This document shows, in pieces, positions 25,964-34,348 of a stretch of 64,000 nucleotides of DNA. The stretch lies in contig CAZNRN010000007.1 in the NCBI GenBank assembly GCA_964575605.1, positions 62,001 to 126,000 on the forward strand, read 5' to 3'. Both the position numbers and the translations under genes were made by a program. The number at the start of each line of letters is the position of its first letter. Position 1 is the first letter of the stretch. This stretch comes from JAPWJZ01 sp964575605 (GTDB lineage: Bacteria; Pseudomonadota; Alphaproteobacteria; Micavibrionales; UBA2020). Under the pieces are notes generated by a model. That model saw only the letters and a program-made list of their open reading frames with translations, did no database searches and was not told the origin of the DNA.

Positions 25964-26926
25964 TTAATGCTCCTTCGATTTCGCAGGTGTCGGCTTCAAA
26001 TACTGAAGCTGGTAATTTCCCTGCGTCACCACTTCCTCGTCAGGCAATACGCCGCTGATAACCTCGACTTCCGAACTCGTCTTGCTGCCGAGCTGAACTT
26101 CCCGCCGCTCGAATGTCTGACCTTCCTTCACAAAGACAAAGGACACGCCGTTATTTTCAAGTACGGCTGCAAGCGGAATGACAACGGTTGGTTTATCGTC
26201 CTTGTCATTGAGGGTAACAACCATCGTCCCGCGCAGGTTTGGCTTCAACAGCCCCGCCGCGTTATCGAACAAGGCGTAAACATGGAGTGCGCGGCTGTCT
26301 GCCGCTGGCCCCGCGTCTATCTTCTCTATTTTGCCTTCAAAAGTCTGGTTGGGGTAAATGCCGAGATTCGCCTTAACTGTCTGGCCTACCTTCAGCCGTG
26401 CAAGGTCGGGGGTTTCGTAGACCGCTCCCTTGAGCAACACTTGGCTAATGTCGGCCAAGTCAATAAGCGAGGTCTGGAATGTCACAGCCTGCCCCACTAC
26501 GACATTCTGTTGCATCACGCGCCCTGTCATGGGCGACCTGTATGTGATGACATTCGTGCCGATTTGCACAGGCTCAACGATGATCAGCTCTTGTCCTTTT
26601 TGAACGTCCTGCCCGATCTTGACCTTGATTTCCTGTATTCGTCCGTCAAAGCGGGTCGTAACCTGCGCTTGCCGTTCCGGCAGGAGAGAAACAGTGGCCG
26701 GCATGGATAATGTATCCGGCAATGGCTTCATTGCCGCCGTGGCAGTCTTTACATCCAGATTGGCGATTGTCTCGGGGCTAAGGGTGAGGGGTGCGCCTTC
26801 GGGCGCAGCCTCTCCGGTGAGCGCGGCGGTGTCATCATGTCCTTCATGCGCCTGAACTGGGGCGGATATAACAAGGGCGGCAAGCACCAAAGCGGCGCAG
26901 ATAGAATACGAGCGTATCGTGAGCAT
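25964..26926 (-). CDS. RND periplasmic adaptor, second system
   Basis: The start is set at the ATG at 26926, preceded by GGAG nine bases upstream. A GTG five codons earlier is the alternative. A signal peptide (ending APVQAHEGHDD) leads into an adaptor with the usual lipoyl-like and barrel parts: TRFDGRIQEIKVKIGQDVQK, YRSPMTGRVMQQNV and IPLAAVLENNGVSFVFVKEG. Only a short His motif is present, unlike the long acidic/His segment of the first system's adaptor. It works with the pump encoded two bases downstream. Confidence 0.9.
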   Translation of the reverse strand: MLTIRSYSICAALVLAALVISAPVQAHEGHDDTAALTGEAAPEGAPLTLSPETIANLDVKTATAAMKPLPDTLSMPATVSLLPERQAQVTTRFDGRIQEIKVKIGQDVQKGQELIIVEPVQIGTNVITYRSPMTGRVMQQNVVVGQAVTFQTSLIDLADISQVLLKGAVYETPDLARLKVGQTVKANLGIYPNQTFEGKIEKIDAGPAADSRALHVYALFDNAAGLLKPNLRGTMVVTLNDKDDKPTVVIPLAAVLENNGVSFVFVKEGQTFERREVQLGSKTSSEVEVISGVLPDEEVVTQGNYQLQYLKPTPAKSKEH

Positions 26927-27012
26927 TGGAATAAACTCCACATGAGCGATTGTTCATGCCGTAGCCACGAGGACACAATTATCCCCAATAGCGAATACGG
27001 TCACTGGCAATG

Positions 27013-27381
27013 TCAGGCGGAGAATTTCGGGGGGCGCAACAGCGTATAAGGCGGGCCTTGCGGCATAACTTCGGTATGGTAAACAAAATCGAAGGCCGCT
27101 TGAACAGGAACAAGCTCGAACTGGTGCTGCATCAGCGCGGCAGGCGAGCAGCAGGCCGCCGTCATCGTGCAGCAGCCACCTTCACAGCCGTCGTCTTCAT
27201 TCGAGCCGGATAGGACGGCAACAGCCTGCGCGGAAATTTCAGTCTTCACCGCAGCAGGTGCGCTTTTCTCTTGGGTGGATGCGTGGAACTTCGCGGGATG
27301 AGCCTCTGCCGTCTTGGGCATGACGAACATGAACCCAAGGGCTAGAACAACGGCCAGGAATTTTACGATTCCCACTTTCAT
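27013..27381 (-). CDS. Small secreted Cys-rich protein, first gene of metal operon 2
   Basis: The 122-aa protein has a signal peptide (ending TAEAHPAKFH) and a Cys cluster (CEGGCCTMTAACC) in the middle. It ends with YTLLRPPKFSA. Its position, size and ending match the first gene of metal operon 1. A periplasmic metal-sensing or buffering role is plausible. The promoter for the operon should lie in the 148 bp between this gene and the divergent DUF305 gene, where CCTTCCGGTTAAGG forms a short dyad (27397-27410). Confidence 0.62.
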   Translation of the reverse strand: MKVGIVKFLAVVLALGFMFVMPKTAEAHPAKFHASTQEKSAPAAVKTEISAQAVAVLSGSNEDDGCEGGCCTMTAACCSPAALMQHQFELVPVQAAFDFVYHTEVMPQGPPYTLLRPPKFSA

Positions 27382-27529
27382 ACCCTCATTATATAACCTT
27401 CCGGTTAAGGCTTTTCCAGTTATACCGCTACAAGGCTGTTTTTATTCGCTCTTTGGGAACCTCTCCCACCAGTTTTGCATTTGAGTTGTAGATTTCCCTA
27501 CTCGGATTATGAATAAAAGGAGAACGACC

Positions 27530-27820
27530 ATGAAGAACGCATTTATCGGCGCTGCCGCCCTCGCCTTACTGCTCACTGGCTCAGCCGCTCGGGCAGCAGA
27601 GATGACGCATAAAGAATGTATGCCGATGGTAAAGACCGGAAATCAGGATGCGGATTTTATCCGCAACATGATCCCCCACCACAAGATGGCGCTCGACATG
27701 GCGGAGAAGCAGCTGAAAGACGGCAAGGATGCGGAAGCACGTTCGATGGCTGAGAAAATTATTTCAGCTCAGAAGAAAGAAATTGCCGATATGGAAGAGT
27801 GGCTTAAAACTCATCGTTGA
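27530..27820 (+). CDS. Secreted DUF305 protein
   Basis: The start at 27530 has AGGAG seven bases upstream and gives a clean signal peptide (ending SAARAAEM). The mature part of about 70 residues is a helical DUF305 domain with DADFIRNMIPHHKMALDMAE and a Lys/Glu-rich end. Small periplasmic DUF305 proteins of this kind accompany copper and other metal-resistance genes. It is divergent from the second metal operon and probably shares its control region. It is the only gene of the metal region on the plus strand. Confidence 0.85.
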   Translation: MKNAFIGAAALALLLTGSAARAAEMTHKECMPMVKTGNQDADFIRNMIPHHKMALDMAEKQLKDGKDAEARSMAEKIISAQKKEIADMEEWLKTHR

Positions 27821-27883
27821 GGATGGAGTAATATGCACTTTCCCTCTGGGAGAGACAAGAATGAATCCATTTTTTGGTTTTCC

Positions 27884-30523
27884 TTATCCCTTCATTGAAG
27901 GGCGTCTGAATTCAGCATCCGAATTGGACTTTTCCAGTTCATCTAACAAGTCTTGAATATTCTTTAGATCGCTGTCTACTTCCAACGGCTCGGGAATTGG
28001 CGAGGCGTTTGAAGATGGATTGTCATGACTAAAAGTGTTCGCCTTCGTCATGCCATCATAAAATTTAATCGCAAGTGCATCGGTTAAATGCACATATCGT
28101 AACTTTTTAGTTTCGATGCGATCTGAACCACGCGTAACGACGTTAGAAAATATTTTTTCCTCAACAAGCCGTTCATAGGCATCTCTCAACCTTGAATACA
28201 GATTTTTAATTTGATAGCTGTATTCTCCGGGTTCGCTGTGATGCAATTTTTTAATCGGAGCAAAGTCCGCTTTAATTTTGTTAATGCGTTTTTGAATTGG
28301 CTGCCCCATCCACGGAAGCCCAGATGGATCAATAACTCCTGAACCATTTTGATTTCTAATCATGCTAAAGACGACAGGCTCAAATCCCAGCTTCTCAGCC
28401 GCATTGCAAAGCTCGTTGCAAAATATTAAATCATGCGTAAAAACAATCACTTGTCTGTTCTTCACTTCATCAGCAAGTCTGACAGCTACTTTTACACAGC
28501 GCTCACGATCCAACGAAGATACGGGGTCATCTACTATAAGAGGTCCACTCGGAGCAACCACACTTGTTTCAGTTAGGTATGCGGAAAGAGCTAGCGCCCG
28601 CTGCTCTCCTTCACTTAAAATATCAGAAGATAGCCGTGCAAGTTTTGCGTTTGTCTTCGTTTCGAACACGGCCTCTGTTTTGCCACTTGCTCGCGCAAGA
28701 GCAATTTTTAAATGCTTAATGCCGAAATTCTCTCGTTCGGTTTCGAATTTTCCAAGTACATCTTTGGTTAAGTGGTCATCTAAAAACTTGTTCGCAGCGG
28801 CGGTGATGGCCTTTGTCTGTGTTTTTTCTATTGCCTTTGCAAAATTTGTTATTTCTTTTAATGCGTTTCTTCTTTTTATAACCGTATCTTTTCCTGCAAA
28901 TAACAACTTCATGTCAACAAGTTCATTGTTCTCAATCACTAACAGTTTTCGTTGTTCGGGATCGATTGCTGTCTCTAATTTTAAAGCCTCTTCGCTGAGG
29001 GCTTTGGATAACCCTTTGAGGGCTTCCATACTTGTAAGAGCGGATACTAAAACCTCGCCTTTGTTCTCGTTCTTCAATATTACGCAAGCCAGATCATATC
29101 CAGTGCTCAATGTTAATAAATCATCTTTTATGGCCGGTGCAATTTTATTGTCCCGAGACGTAATTTGCTCCATCTTTTCGTTGAAGTTATCGGGCAGTTT
29201 CATTGGAAGCTTCGCAAGGGCAGCAAGACATTCCTCCACCGCTGTCTTTGCCTGTAAAAGTTTGTCATTCAATTTATTTTCCATGAATTCGGCAAATCGA
29301 GACATCCTGTCTAATGACTTTTCTACAAGCGGTTGCTGACAAAGAACACAAGCTGGGTCCTTATCCGGGGCAATGACGGGATATTTTGAACTGGGGTAAG
29401 CTATTTCTTCAGAAAATGCTTTTGCGGCAAGCCAAAGTTGTCTCCAAGGATCACTGCCAACCCCACTTATTGGCTCCGCTGCAAATTCTTTCGCGACCAA
29501 ATCTACAGCCTGTTGTGCATTTTTGTGGTCTGCTGCTAATTGGATATATTTTTGTAATTCTGACTGAGAAAGCGCTTTGGATAACTGTTCCATACTTCCC
29601 GTAAAATTATCAATCCATGTAGCTAACGCTCTGAGGTCTTTTGACTGTGCCAATGTGCCGAACAAGCGGCCTGAAAGATCCTTTAATCGTTCTTCATCCA
29701 TTTCATCAAATTTAGCGACGTCATCAATTTCTTTATCGCTCGTTAAGTGGTTTACCGCAGCATAAAATTTCTGTGCCTTGGTTTCCCTGACCTCAGAAAA
29801 ATTAATTGTGAGATTTAACACTCGTTGTTGAACGGAGGTTTGTTCTTTTTCTAACGAGTTTCTAATTGTTAAACACGTCTCATTAAGTTTATGTGGTAGC
29901 GCTAGGCCAAAAGGTAAAAACCTAATTTCGTTGCCTTCATCAACATATAGTTCCGCTGCTGTGCGGTCGAATACCGCAGCCTGTTGCATTTCGCTTATAG
30001 CCGCAGTTTCCGGCTTCCAGATAAAATCTTTAACGGTGCCTGCAAGCTCTACTTTGATTTTGGCTTCAGCAGGTTCTTGGGTGCCGTAAACATTGCCAAG
30101 AATTTTTAACTTTTTCGGGTCGGAAATTCGAGTGCGGCATGCATGACGTAATATTCTAATGTAACTCGTTTTACCACTGCCATTAGGGCCGTAAATGACT
30201 GTCAAGCCGCCCGGATTGAAAGTTAAGACCGGAACACTTGATAATGCGCCAACCCCTTTTACACCTTCTATTGATTTAATTTTAAGTATATTGGCTGGCC
30301 CAGCACCGCCTAAATGCGATTTATCTAGCGGTATAGGTTTGCCCGGCGGTGACGTTACTATGATCCCAACTGAGTGTTTTATCATTGCTGATAAAGCGAT
30401 AATGTCCTCGTCTGTCAGTTCATCATTAGTTGCTAATCGTCTAAGCGCATCCTTCTGCCAATCTTCAAGTTTGTCGTTACTCCAGTTAACTAAATCATCG
30501 GTAATGGAAATAGGTTTTGTCAT
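27884..30523 (-). CDS. Large AAA/ABC-type ATPase with zinc-hook-like motif
   Basis: The protein has the head-domain motifs of RecF/SMC/Rad50-like ATPases: Walker A (YGPNGSGKTS, residues about 111-120), signature LSEGEQRALALSAYL and Walker B PLIVDDPVSSLD near residue 670. Long helical arms in between carry a C-x2-C (CVLCQQPL, about residue 392), like the zinc hook of Rad50 and RloC. The C-terminal 150 residues contain LRDAYERLVEE and later His residues. R-x3-E followed by His recalls the PrrC/RloC anticodon-nuclease triad, but the match is weak. The start at 30523 has AGGG upstream. The gene is much more AT-rich than its neighbours and stands alone, as many island defence genes do. Confidence 0.75.
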   Translation of the reverse strand: MTKPISITDDLVNWSNDKLEDWQKDALRRLATNDELTDEDIIALSAMIKHSVGIIVTSPPGKPIPLDKSHLGGAGPANILKIKSIEGVKGVGALSSVPVLTFNPGGLTVIYGPNGSGKTSYIRILRHACRTRISDPKKLKILGNVYGTQEPAEAKIKVELAGTVKDFIWKPETAAISEMQQAAVFDRTAAELYVDEGNEIRFLPFGLALPHKLNETCLTIRNSLEKEQTSVQQRVLNLTINFSEVRETKAQKFYAAVNHLTSDKEIDDVAKFDEMDEERLKDLSGRLFGTLAQSKDLRALATWIDNFTGSMEQLSKALSQSELQKYIQLAADHKNAQQAVDLVAKEFAAEPISGVGSDPWRQLWLAAKAFSEEIAYPSSKYPVIAPDKDPACVLCQQPLVEKSLDRMSRFAEFMENKLNDKLLQAKTAVEECLAALAKLPMKLPDNFNEKMEQITSRDNKIAPAIKDDLLTLSTGYDLACVILKNENKGEVLVSALTSMEALKGLSKALSEEALKLETAIDPEQRKLLVIENNELVDMKLLFAGKDTVIKRRNALKEITNFAKAIEKTQTKAITAAANKFLDDHLTKDVLGKFETERENFGIKHLKIALARASGKTEAVFETKTNAKLARLSSDILSEGEQRALALSAYLTETSVVAPSGPLIVDDPVSSLDRERCVKVAVRLADEVKNRQVIVFTHDLIFCNELCNAAEKLGFEPVVFSMIRNQNGSGVIDPSGLPWMGQPIQKRINKIKADFAPIKKLHHSEPGEYSYQIKNLYSRLRDAYERLVEEKIFSNVVTRGSDRIETKKLRYVHLTDALAIKFYDGMTKANTFSHDNPSSNASPIPEPLEVDSDLKNIQDLLDELEKSNSDAEFRRPSMKG

Positions 30524-31645
30524 GTTTGCCCTGAACTTCACTATTAATAATTGCACTAATTGACCAACGATAAGCTACATTTCAACCTTTAACAATCTGA
30601 CGGTGGTAGACCTCGTTAATTCAATTTGTTCATATGCACCGACTGCCGCTATGTAAAACTTTTATGTGTTGAGAACACACGAGTGTATGTCGAATAGAGA
30701 AAACCAAACTTGCCCATTCTGGCAACGTTAGATTTTGGAGCCACTTCTTGGCCGCAACTGTCTGGAGTTTCCGTCCATTAACATGGATTAATGGGTAGCC
30801 AGAAGGGGAGCTAACTTCTCCTTACGGTCATGGGGGTTTCGGGGGCAGCTTGAATGCTCCCCTGAACGGCTCATTGCATCGGCTGGAACGGTGCGTGGCG
30901 GTAGCCACACTTCTCGGCGGCGCGACTTGACGGGCGACCGCCGCTGGCATGAGAGAAACAAGCACACCTCCCCCTTGGTAATGGGGAGGTCTGGTCTTCG
31001 GTGCGAAAGGTGCCAAGGGCATGATGCCAGGACGAGGAGACATTGCGCCGTCAGGCGAATTGTCTGCCTAATCGTCCTAGCCGTCATGCCTCGCCGACGC
31101 GCCAGCGGTCGGCGACTACAGGGAGGGATGCAACGGGAGGGAAAACAGGCGGCGGGTACGCTGCGGCATTTCCCTCCCTTGCCAAGCTAGGCTTTGGACG
31201 ACGAAAACCGGAGTGTTTTTGTAGTACAAAGCACAGCTTGCCTGCCGCGCCTTCGACGCGGCTTCTTCGATGCAAAAATTTTCTGCAATTTTATTACCCG
31301 CCTTCGGCGGGGTCGGCTTCGCCCCAAGATGGGGCTGCTGCCCTGGTAAATCCGCTTGTGGAGTCACGCGCTTATCATGCCAACAGTCATAGACCAGCGG
31401 CGTTCATTCGTCAACGAAACGGGGTGGTTTTCGCCGGATTTGTTGCACTGCATATCAATGCTTTTTAAATCCTGATTAATGATCGCTTGATACGCTTAAA
31501 GGTATCAGGAGAGCGAAAAGAGACTCGTCTTCAAGGCATTATTGGGCAGCCTTCAACTAGGTTATTTTCTGACCTCTTAACTTTTAAATTCGCCCACTGC
31601 CTTTGCCGCGCTCCCTGTTACCGCTATCGCGTCTCGGGGGAGCGC
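30524..31645. other. 1.1-kb non-coding segment between ATPase gene and mobC
   Basis: I see no convincing gene here. The first 250 bases are AT-rich and should hold the ATPase promoter. From 30775 to 31178 there is a dense series of hairpins (separate entry). Further short hairpins lie at 31297-31311 (CCCGCC/GGCGGG) and 31321-31335 (GCCCC/GGGGC). The 150 bases before mobC are where an origin of transfer is expected; ATCCTG at 31469-31474 resembles the nick region of IncP-like origins but is too short to be convincing. Confidence 0.55.
30775..31178. other. Chain of eight hairpins, candidate structured RNA or oriT
   Basis: Successive inverted repeats are CCATTAA/TTAATGG (30775-30794), GGGGGCA/TGCTCCCC (30841-30862), GTGGC/GCCAC (30895-30908), CGGCGG/CCGCCG (30915-30943), ACCTCCCC/GGGGAGGT (30966-30990), a nested stem GGCATGA..AGGACGA/TCGTCCT..TCATGCC (31018-31090), TCGCCGAC/GTCGGCGA (31091-31115) and GGGAGGGAAA/TTTCCCTCCC (31135-31178). 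They do not overlap. No known RNA family is recognised. Confidence 0.45.
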
Positions 31646-32032
31646 ATGACGGATGAGAAAGAAAATTTCGCGCCGTATTCGATGCGCTTCAGCAAGGCCG
31701 AGCGGCTGCGCCTTGACGCTGACGCTGGCTCCCTTCCACTCGCAGCCTACATCCGTACCCGCCTCTTTGATGCTCCCACACCCCGCCGCCCGTATCGACG
31801 GCCTGTGCAGGACGAGCAAGCTTTAGGGGAGGTCTTGGCAGCCCTTGGCAGCTCCCGCCTGTCCTCAAACCTTAACCAGCTTGCCAAGGCCGTCCACAGC
31901 GGCTCCCTGCCTGTTAGCCCCGAAACCGAGGCCGCTATCCGTGCGGCCTGCGCCACGGTGCAGGAGATGGGCGGGCATCTCGTGCAGGCTCTTGGCCTGC
32001 CCGATGAACCCCCGAAAGGGGGTGGCAAGTGA
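31646..32032 (+). CDS. MobC-like relaxosome accessory protein
   Basis: The ATG at 31646 is preceded by GGGGGAG, and conserved sequence begins right after it (RFSKAERLRLDADAG). The N-terminal third resembles a ribbon-helix-helix DNA-binding domain, and the middle LSSNLNQLAKAVHSG is the typical MobC/relaxosome motif that ends this family of about 120 residues. Such proteins bind the origin of transfer and help the relaxase open it. The stop overlaps the relaxase start as GTGA, so the two are coupled. Confidence 0.8.
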   Translation: MTDEKENFAPYSMRFSKAERLRLDADAGSLPLAAYIRTRLFDAPTPRRPYRRPVQDEQALGEVLAALGSSRLSSNLNQLAKAVHSGSLPVSPETEAAIRAACATVQEMGGHLVQALGLPDEPPKGGGK

Positions 32033-34002
32033 TCCTGAAAGCTTCCCAACGGGCGCGGTATTCGGAACTGGCGAAGCACCTCCTGAACGGGGAGGATAAC
32101 GAGCATGTGACTGTCCACGAGATTAGGGGTTTTGTGGCTGAAACCCTCCTTGAAGCCCTCCGCGAAGCCTATGCCGTTTCGCGGGGAACGAGGTGCAGCA
32201 AATACCTCTTTTCGCTGTCCCTCAGCCCGCCGGAAGATGCCGACGTTTCGATTGAAGATTTTGAGGCCGCAATTGAGGAAGTGGAGAAAAAATTAGGGCT
32301 GCTCGGGCAGCCCCGGATTATCGTCTTCCATGAGAAGTACGGCAGGCGGCATTGCCATACGGTCTGGTCGCGGATACAGGCGGAAAAACTGATTGCCGTC
32401 CACATGAGCCATTTCAAGTACAAGCTCATGGAAGTCTCCCGTGGGCTATTCCTGAAATACGGCTGGAAGATGCCGAAAGGGATGGAGAAAGGCCAGAAAC
32501 GCGAAGCCCTCCACCTCTCGCGGGAGGAGCATCGACAGGCCGTGCGCCTGTCCGAAGACCCGACCGCGCTTAAAGCCATGTTTAAAGAAACATGGGAGCG
32601 GTCGGACAGTAAACAAACCTTCGCCGCCGCCTTGCAGGAACGCGGGTTCCTGCTGGCGCGGGGCGACAAGCGCGGCTTTGTCGCCCTCGATGTGAAGGGC
32701 GGCATCTATTCGCTCACGCGCTGGCTCGACCTTGGCACAAGGGATCTGAAGGCGCGGCTTGGCAAGCCTGAAGAATTGCCTGCTATCGAGCAGGCAAAAC
32801 TATTCCTGGCCTCCCGCATGACGGAGAACCTGCAAAGGTTCGTGGCGGAGGCCAAGAATACTGCCGCCGCACGGCGGCTCCCCTTGGTGCAGGAAATTCG
32901 CACCCTGACGGCGCAGCATCGCGCAGAGCGGCGCGATCTGCTCGCCTTTCAGCAGGCGCGGTGGACGGCAGAAACCAAAATCAGGTCTTCGCGCCTTGCC
33001 TCCGGTGTCGCTGGCGTATGGCAGCGCGTCACAGGCGAATACCAGAAAATCAGGGCAATCAACGAGGTCGAAACAAAAGCCGCGATACAACGCGACCGGA
33101 AGGAGCTGCAAACCCTCATCCGCAGCCAGCTTCTCATGCGGCAGGATTTGCAAAAGTCCGTCACCGTCTATCGGGAGGAACACAAGATAGAGATTGCGCG
33201 GCTGCGGCAGGAAATCGCCCGCTATGTCGCCACACAAACAGAGCCGTCGCAGCCGACCGCCGCAAAAGCGGATAGCGTTGCTGCGGTCGAAAAAGTGCCG
33301 CTTGCGGCTCAGTTGGCGCAAACAGAAGCCCGTATTGCGCTGCTGGCGGGTGACTTGTCCATCCTGCAAGCCTCCCTTGAAGATAACCGCCTCTCTGACG
33401 AAATGCGCGCGCGTATCCGGCGCGTGATTGAGAAGACCTTGGAGAATCTACAGCTGAAGGCCATTGCCAAAGTCGAAGATGAAAAGCAGGAGCGAATAGA
33501 GCGGCGCGAGATTCAGACGAAGCAAGCTGAATTGAACGAACTAGTGCGGCGTTATGTCGAAACCCAGATAAAGCAGGAAGCCGAAGCGCGGCGTATCGAG
33601 GCGAACAATTCCTTTATGTCGCTTATCACGAATATGAGTTATTCGCTGAACGGTCTGCCACGCTGGAACGTATTTATCATGTCGCCGCCACCGGAACGGC
33701 AACTTGACGAAACCGCGTATATTCATACCATTGTGCGAAAGCGCAACGATGACCAGTTGCTAGACCGTGTGTTCAAGTCACCGGAGAATGAAAGCCAAGT
33801 ATCAAAACGCCCGCCCATCGACCCGAAAATGGCTGTGCCGAACCTCCGCCGAAACGTGCTTGAGGTTCAGGAGACGCTATTGCGGGCTGGCATCAAACCG
33901 CCGCGAGGCGGTGGCATTAGCGCGGTCGCGCCCGCCACTATCCGCATGACCACGGCGGCGCCGTCGGCGCGGGCATCCATCAAGTTCAACGCGAAAAGGT
34001 GA
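32029..34002 (+). CDS. Relaxase (mobilisation nuclease)
   Basis: This is the conjugative nickase that cuts and stays bound to the transferred strand. The N-terminal 250 residues carry the relaxase metal motif in FHEKYGRRHCHTVWSRI (HxH plus an upstream His) and a likely catalytic Tyr in the first helix region (SQRARYSELAKHL). The remaining 400 residues are charged and mostly helical, with repeated Gln/Arg/Glu coiled-coil stretches, and no primase or helicase motif is visible. The GTG start overlaps the mobC stop. With no coupling protein in the window, the island is probably mobilised by another conjugative element. Confidence 0.88.
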   Translation: MILKASQRARYSELAKHLLNGEDNEHVTVHEIRGFVAETLLEALREAYAVSRGTRCSKYLFSLSLSPPEDADVSIEDFEAAIEEVEKKLGLLGQPRIIVFHEKYGRRHCHTVWSRIQAEKLIAVHMSHFKYKLMEVSRGLFLKYGWKMPKGMEKGQKREALHLSREEHRQAVRLSEDPTALKAMFKETWERSDSKQTFAAALQERGFLLARGDKRGFVALDVKGGIYSLTRWLDLGTRDLKARLGKPEELPAIEQAKLFLASRMTENLQRFVAEAKNTAAARRLPLVQEIRTLTAQHRAERRDLLAFQQARWTAETKIRSSRLASGVAGVWQRVTGEYQKIRAINEVETKAAIQRDRKELQTLIRSQLLMRQDLQKSVTVYREEHKIEIARLRQEIARYVATQTEPSQPTAAKADSVAAVEKVPLAAQLAQTEARIALLAGDLSILQASLEDNRLSDEMRARIRRVIEKTLENLQLKAIAKVEDEKQERIERREIQTKQAELNELVRRYVETQIKQEAEARRIEANNSFMSLITNMSYSLNGLPRWNVFIMSPPPERQLDETAYIHTIVRKRNDDQLLDRVFKSPENESQVSKRPPIDPKMAVPNLRRNVLEVQETLLRAGIKPPRGGGISAVAPATIRMTTAAPSARASIKFNAKR

Positions 34003-34014
34003 AGGGGAAAAATC

Positions 34015-34347
34015 ATGACTTGGGAAAAATCGAGCGAGTTCCTTGAATCCGACGTTGTTGAATGGGTAGAGGCGATATGGTCGCCCAAGAAATACAAACG
34101 CGGCAAAAGCAAGCCGTGGGGCAAGCAGAAGGTTGTGGCACAAATCGCCCATATCGACGGCGATTTCGTCAAGCTGACGGTGCTAAAAGCATCCGTCATA
34201 GAAAATATAATCGGCTCAGAATTGAGGCCACATAAAGTTGGCACGACGATCATGAAGAAGCGCTCCACGCTTCTTCGCGGCCACCCCGAGCGACTCCATT
34301 GGAGCGAGGAAGATGTACGCTCCGCGCTTCTGAAACCCGGAACTTAA
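34015..34347 (+). CDS. Hypothetical protein behind relaxase
   Basis: This 110-aa basic, soluble protein has no motif I recognise. GAAGGGG lies nine bases before its ATG and it follows the relaxase by 12 bp, so it is likely the third gene of the mobilisation operon. The middle part (VVAQIAHIDGDFVKLTVLKA) looks like a small beta domain. It ends one base before the stop of the convergent HEPN-like gene. Confidence 0.62.
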   Translation: MTWEKSSEFLESDVVEWVEAIWSPKKYKRGKSKPWGKQKVVAQIAHIDGDFVKLTVLKASVIENIIGSELRPHKVGTTIMKKRSTLLRGHPERLHWSEEDVRSALLKPGT

Positions 34348-34348
34348 A

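Noticed and set aside
27397..27410. CCTTCCGGTTAAGG dyad as a CueR/MerR operator
   Set aside because: It is shorter than known MerR-type operators, and no -35/-10 pair with the required 19-bp spacing could be defined; kept only as a note under the neighbouring gene.
30788..31087. Open frames on both strands in the hairpin-rich segment
   Set aside because: The predicted peptides are rich in Arg, Pro and Cys with no motif, lack ribosome-binding sites and are better explained by GC-rich inverted repeats.
31469..31474. ATCCTG as the nick site of the origin of transfer
   Set aside because: Six bases are too few, and no adjacent inverted repeat of the right kind was found.
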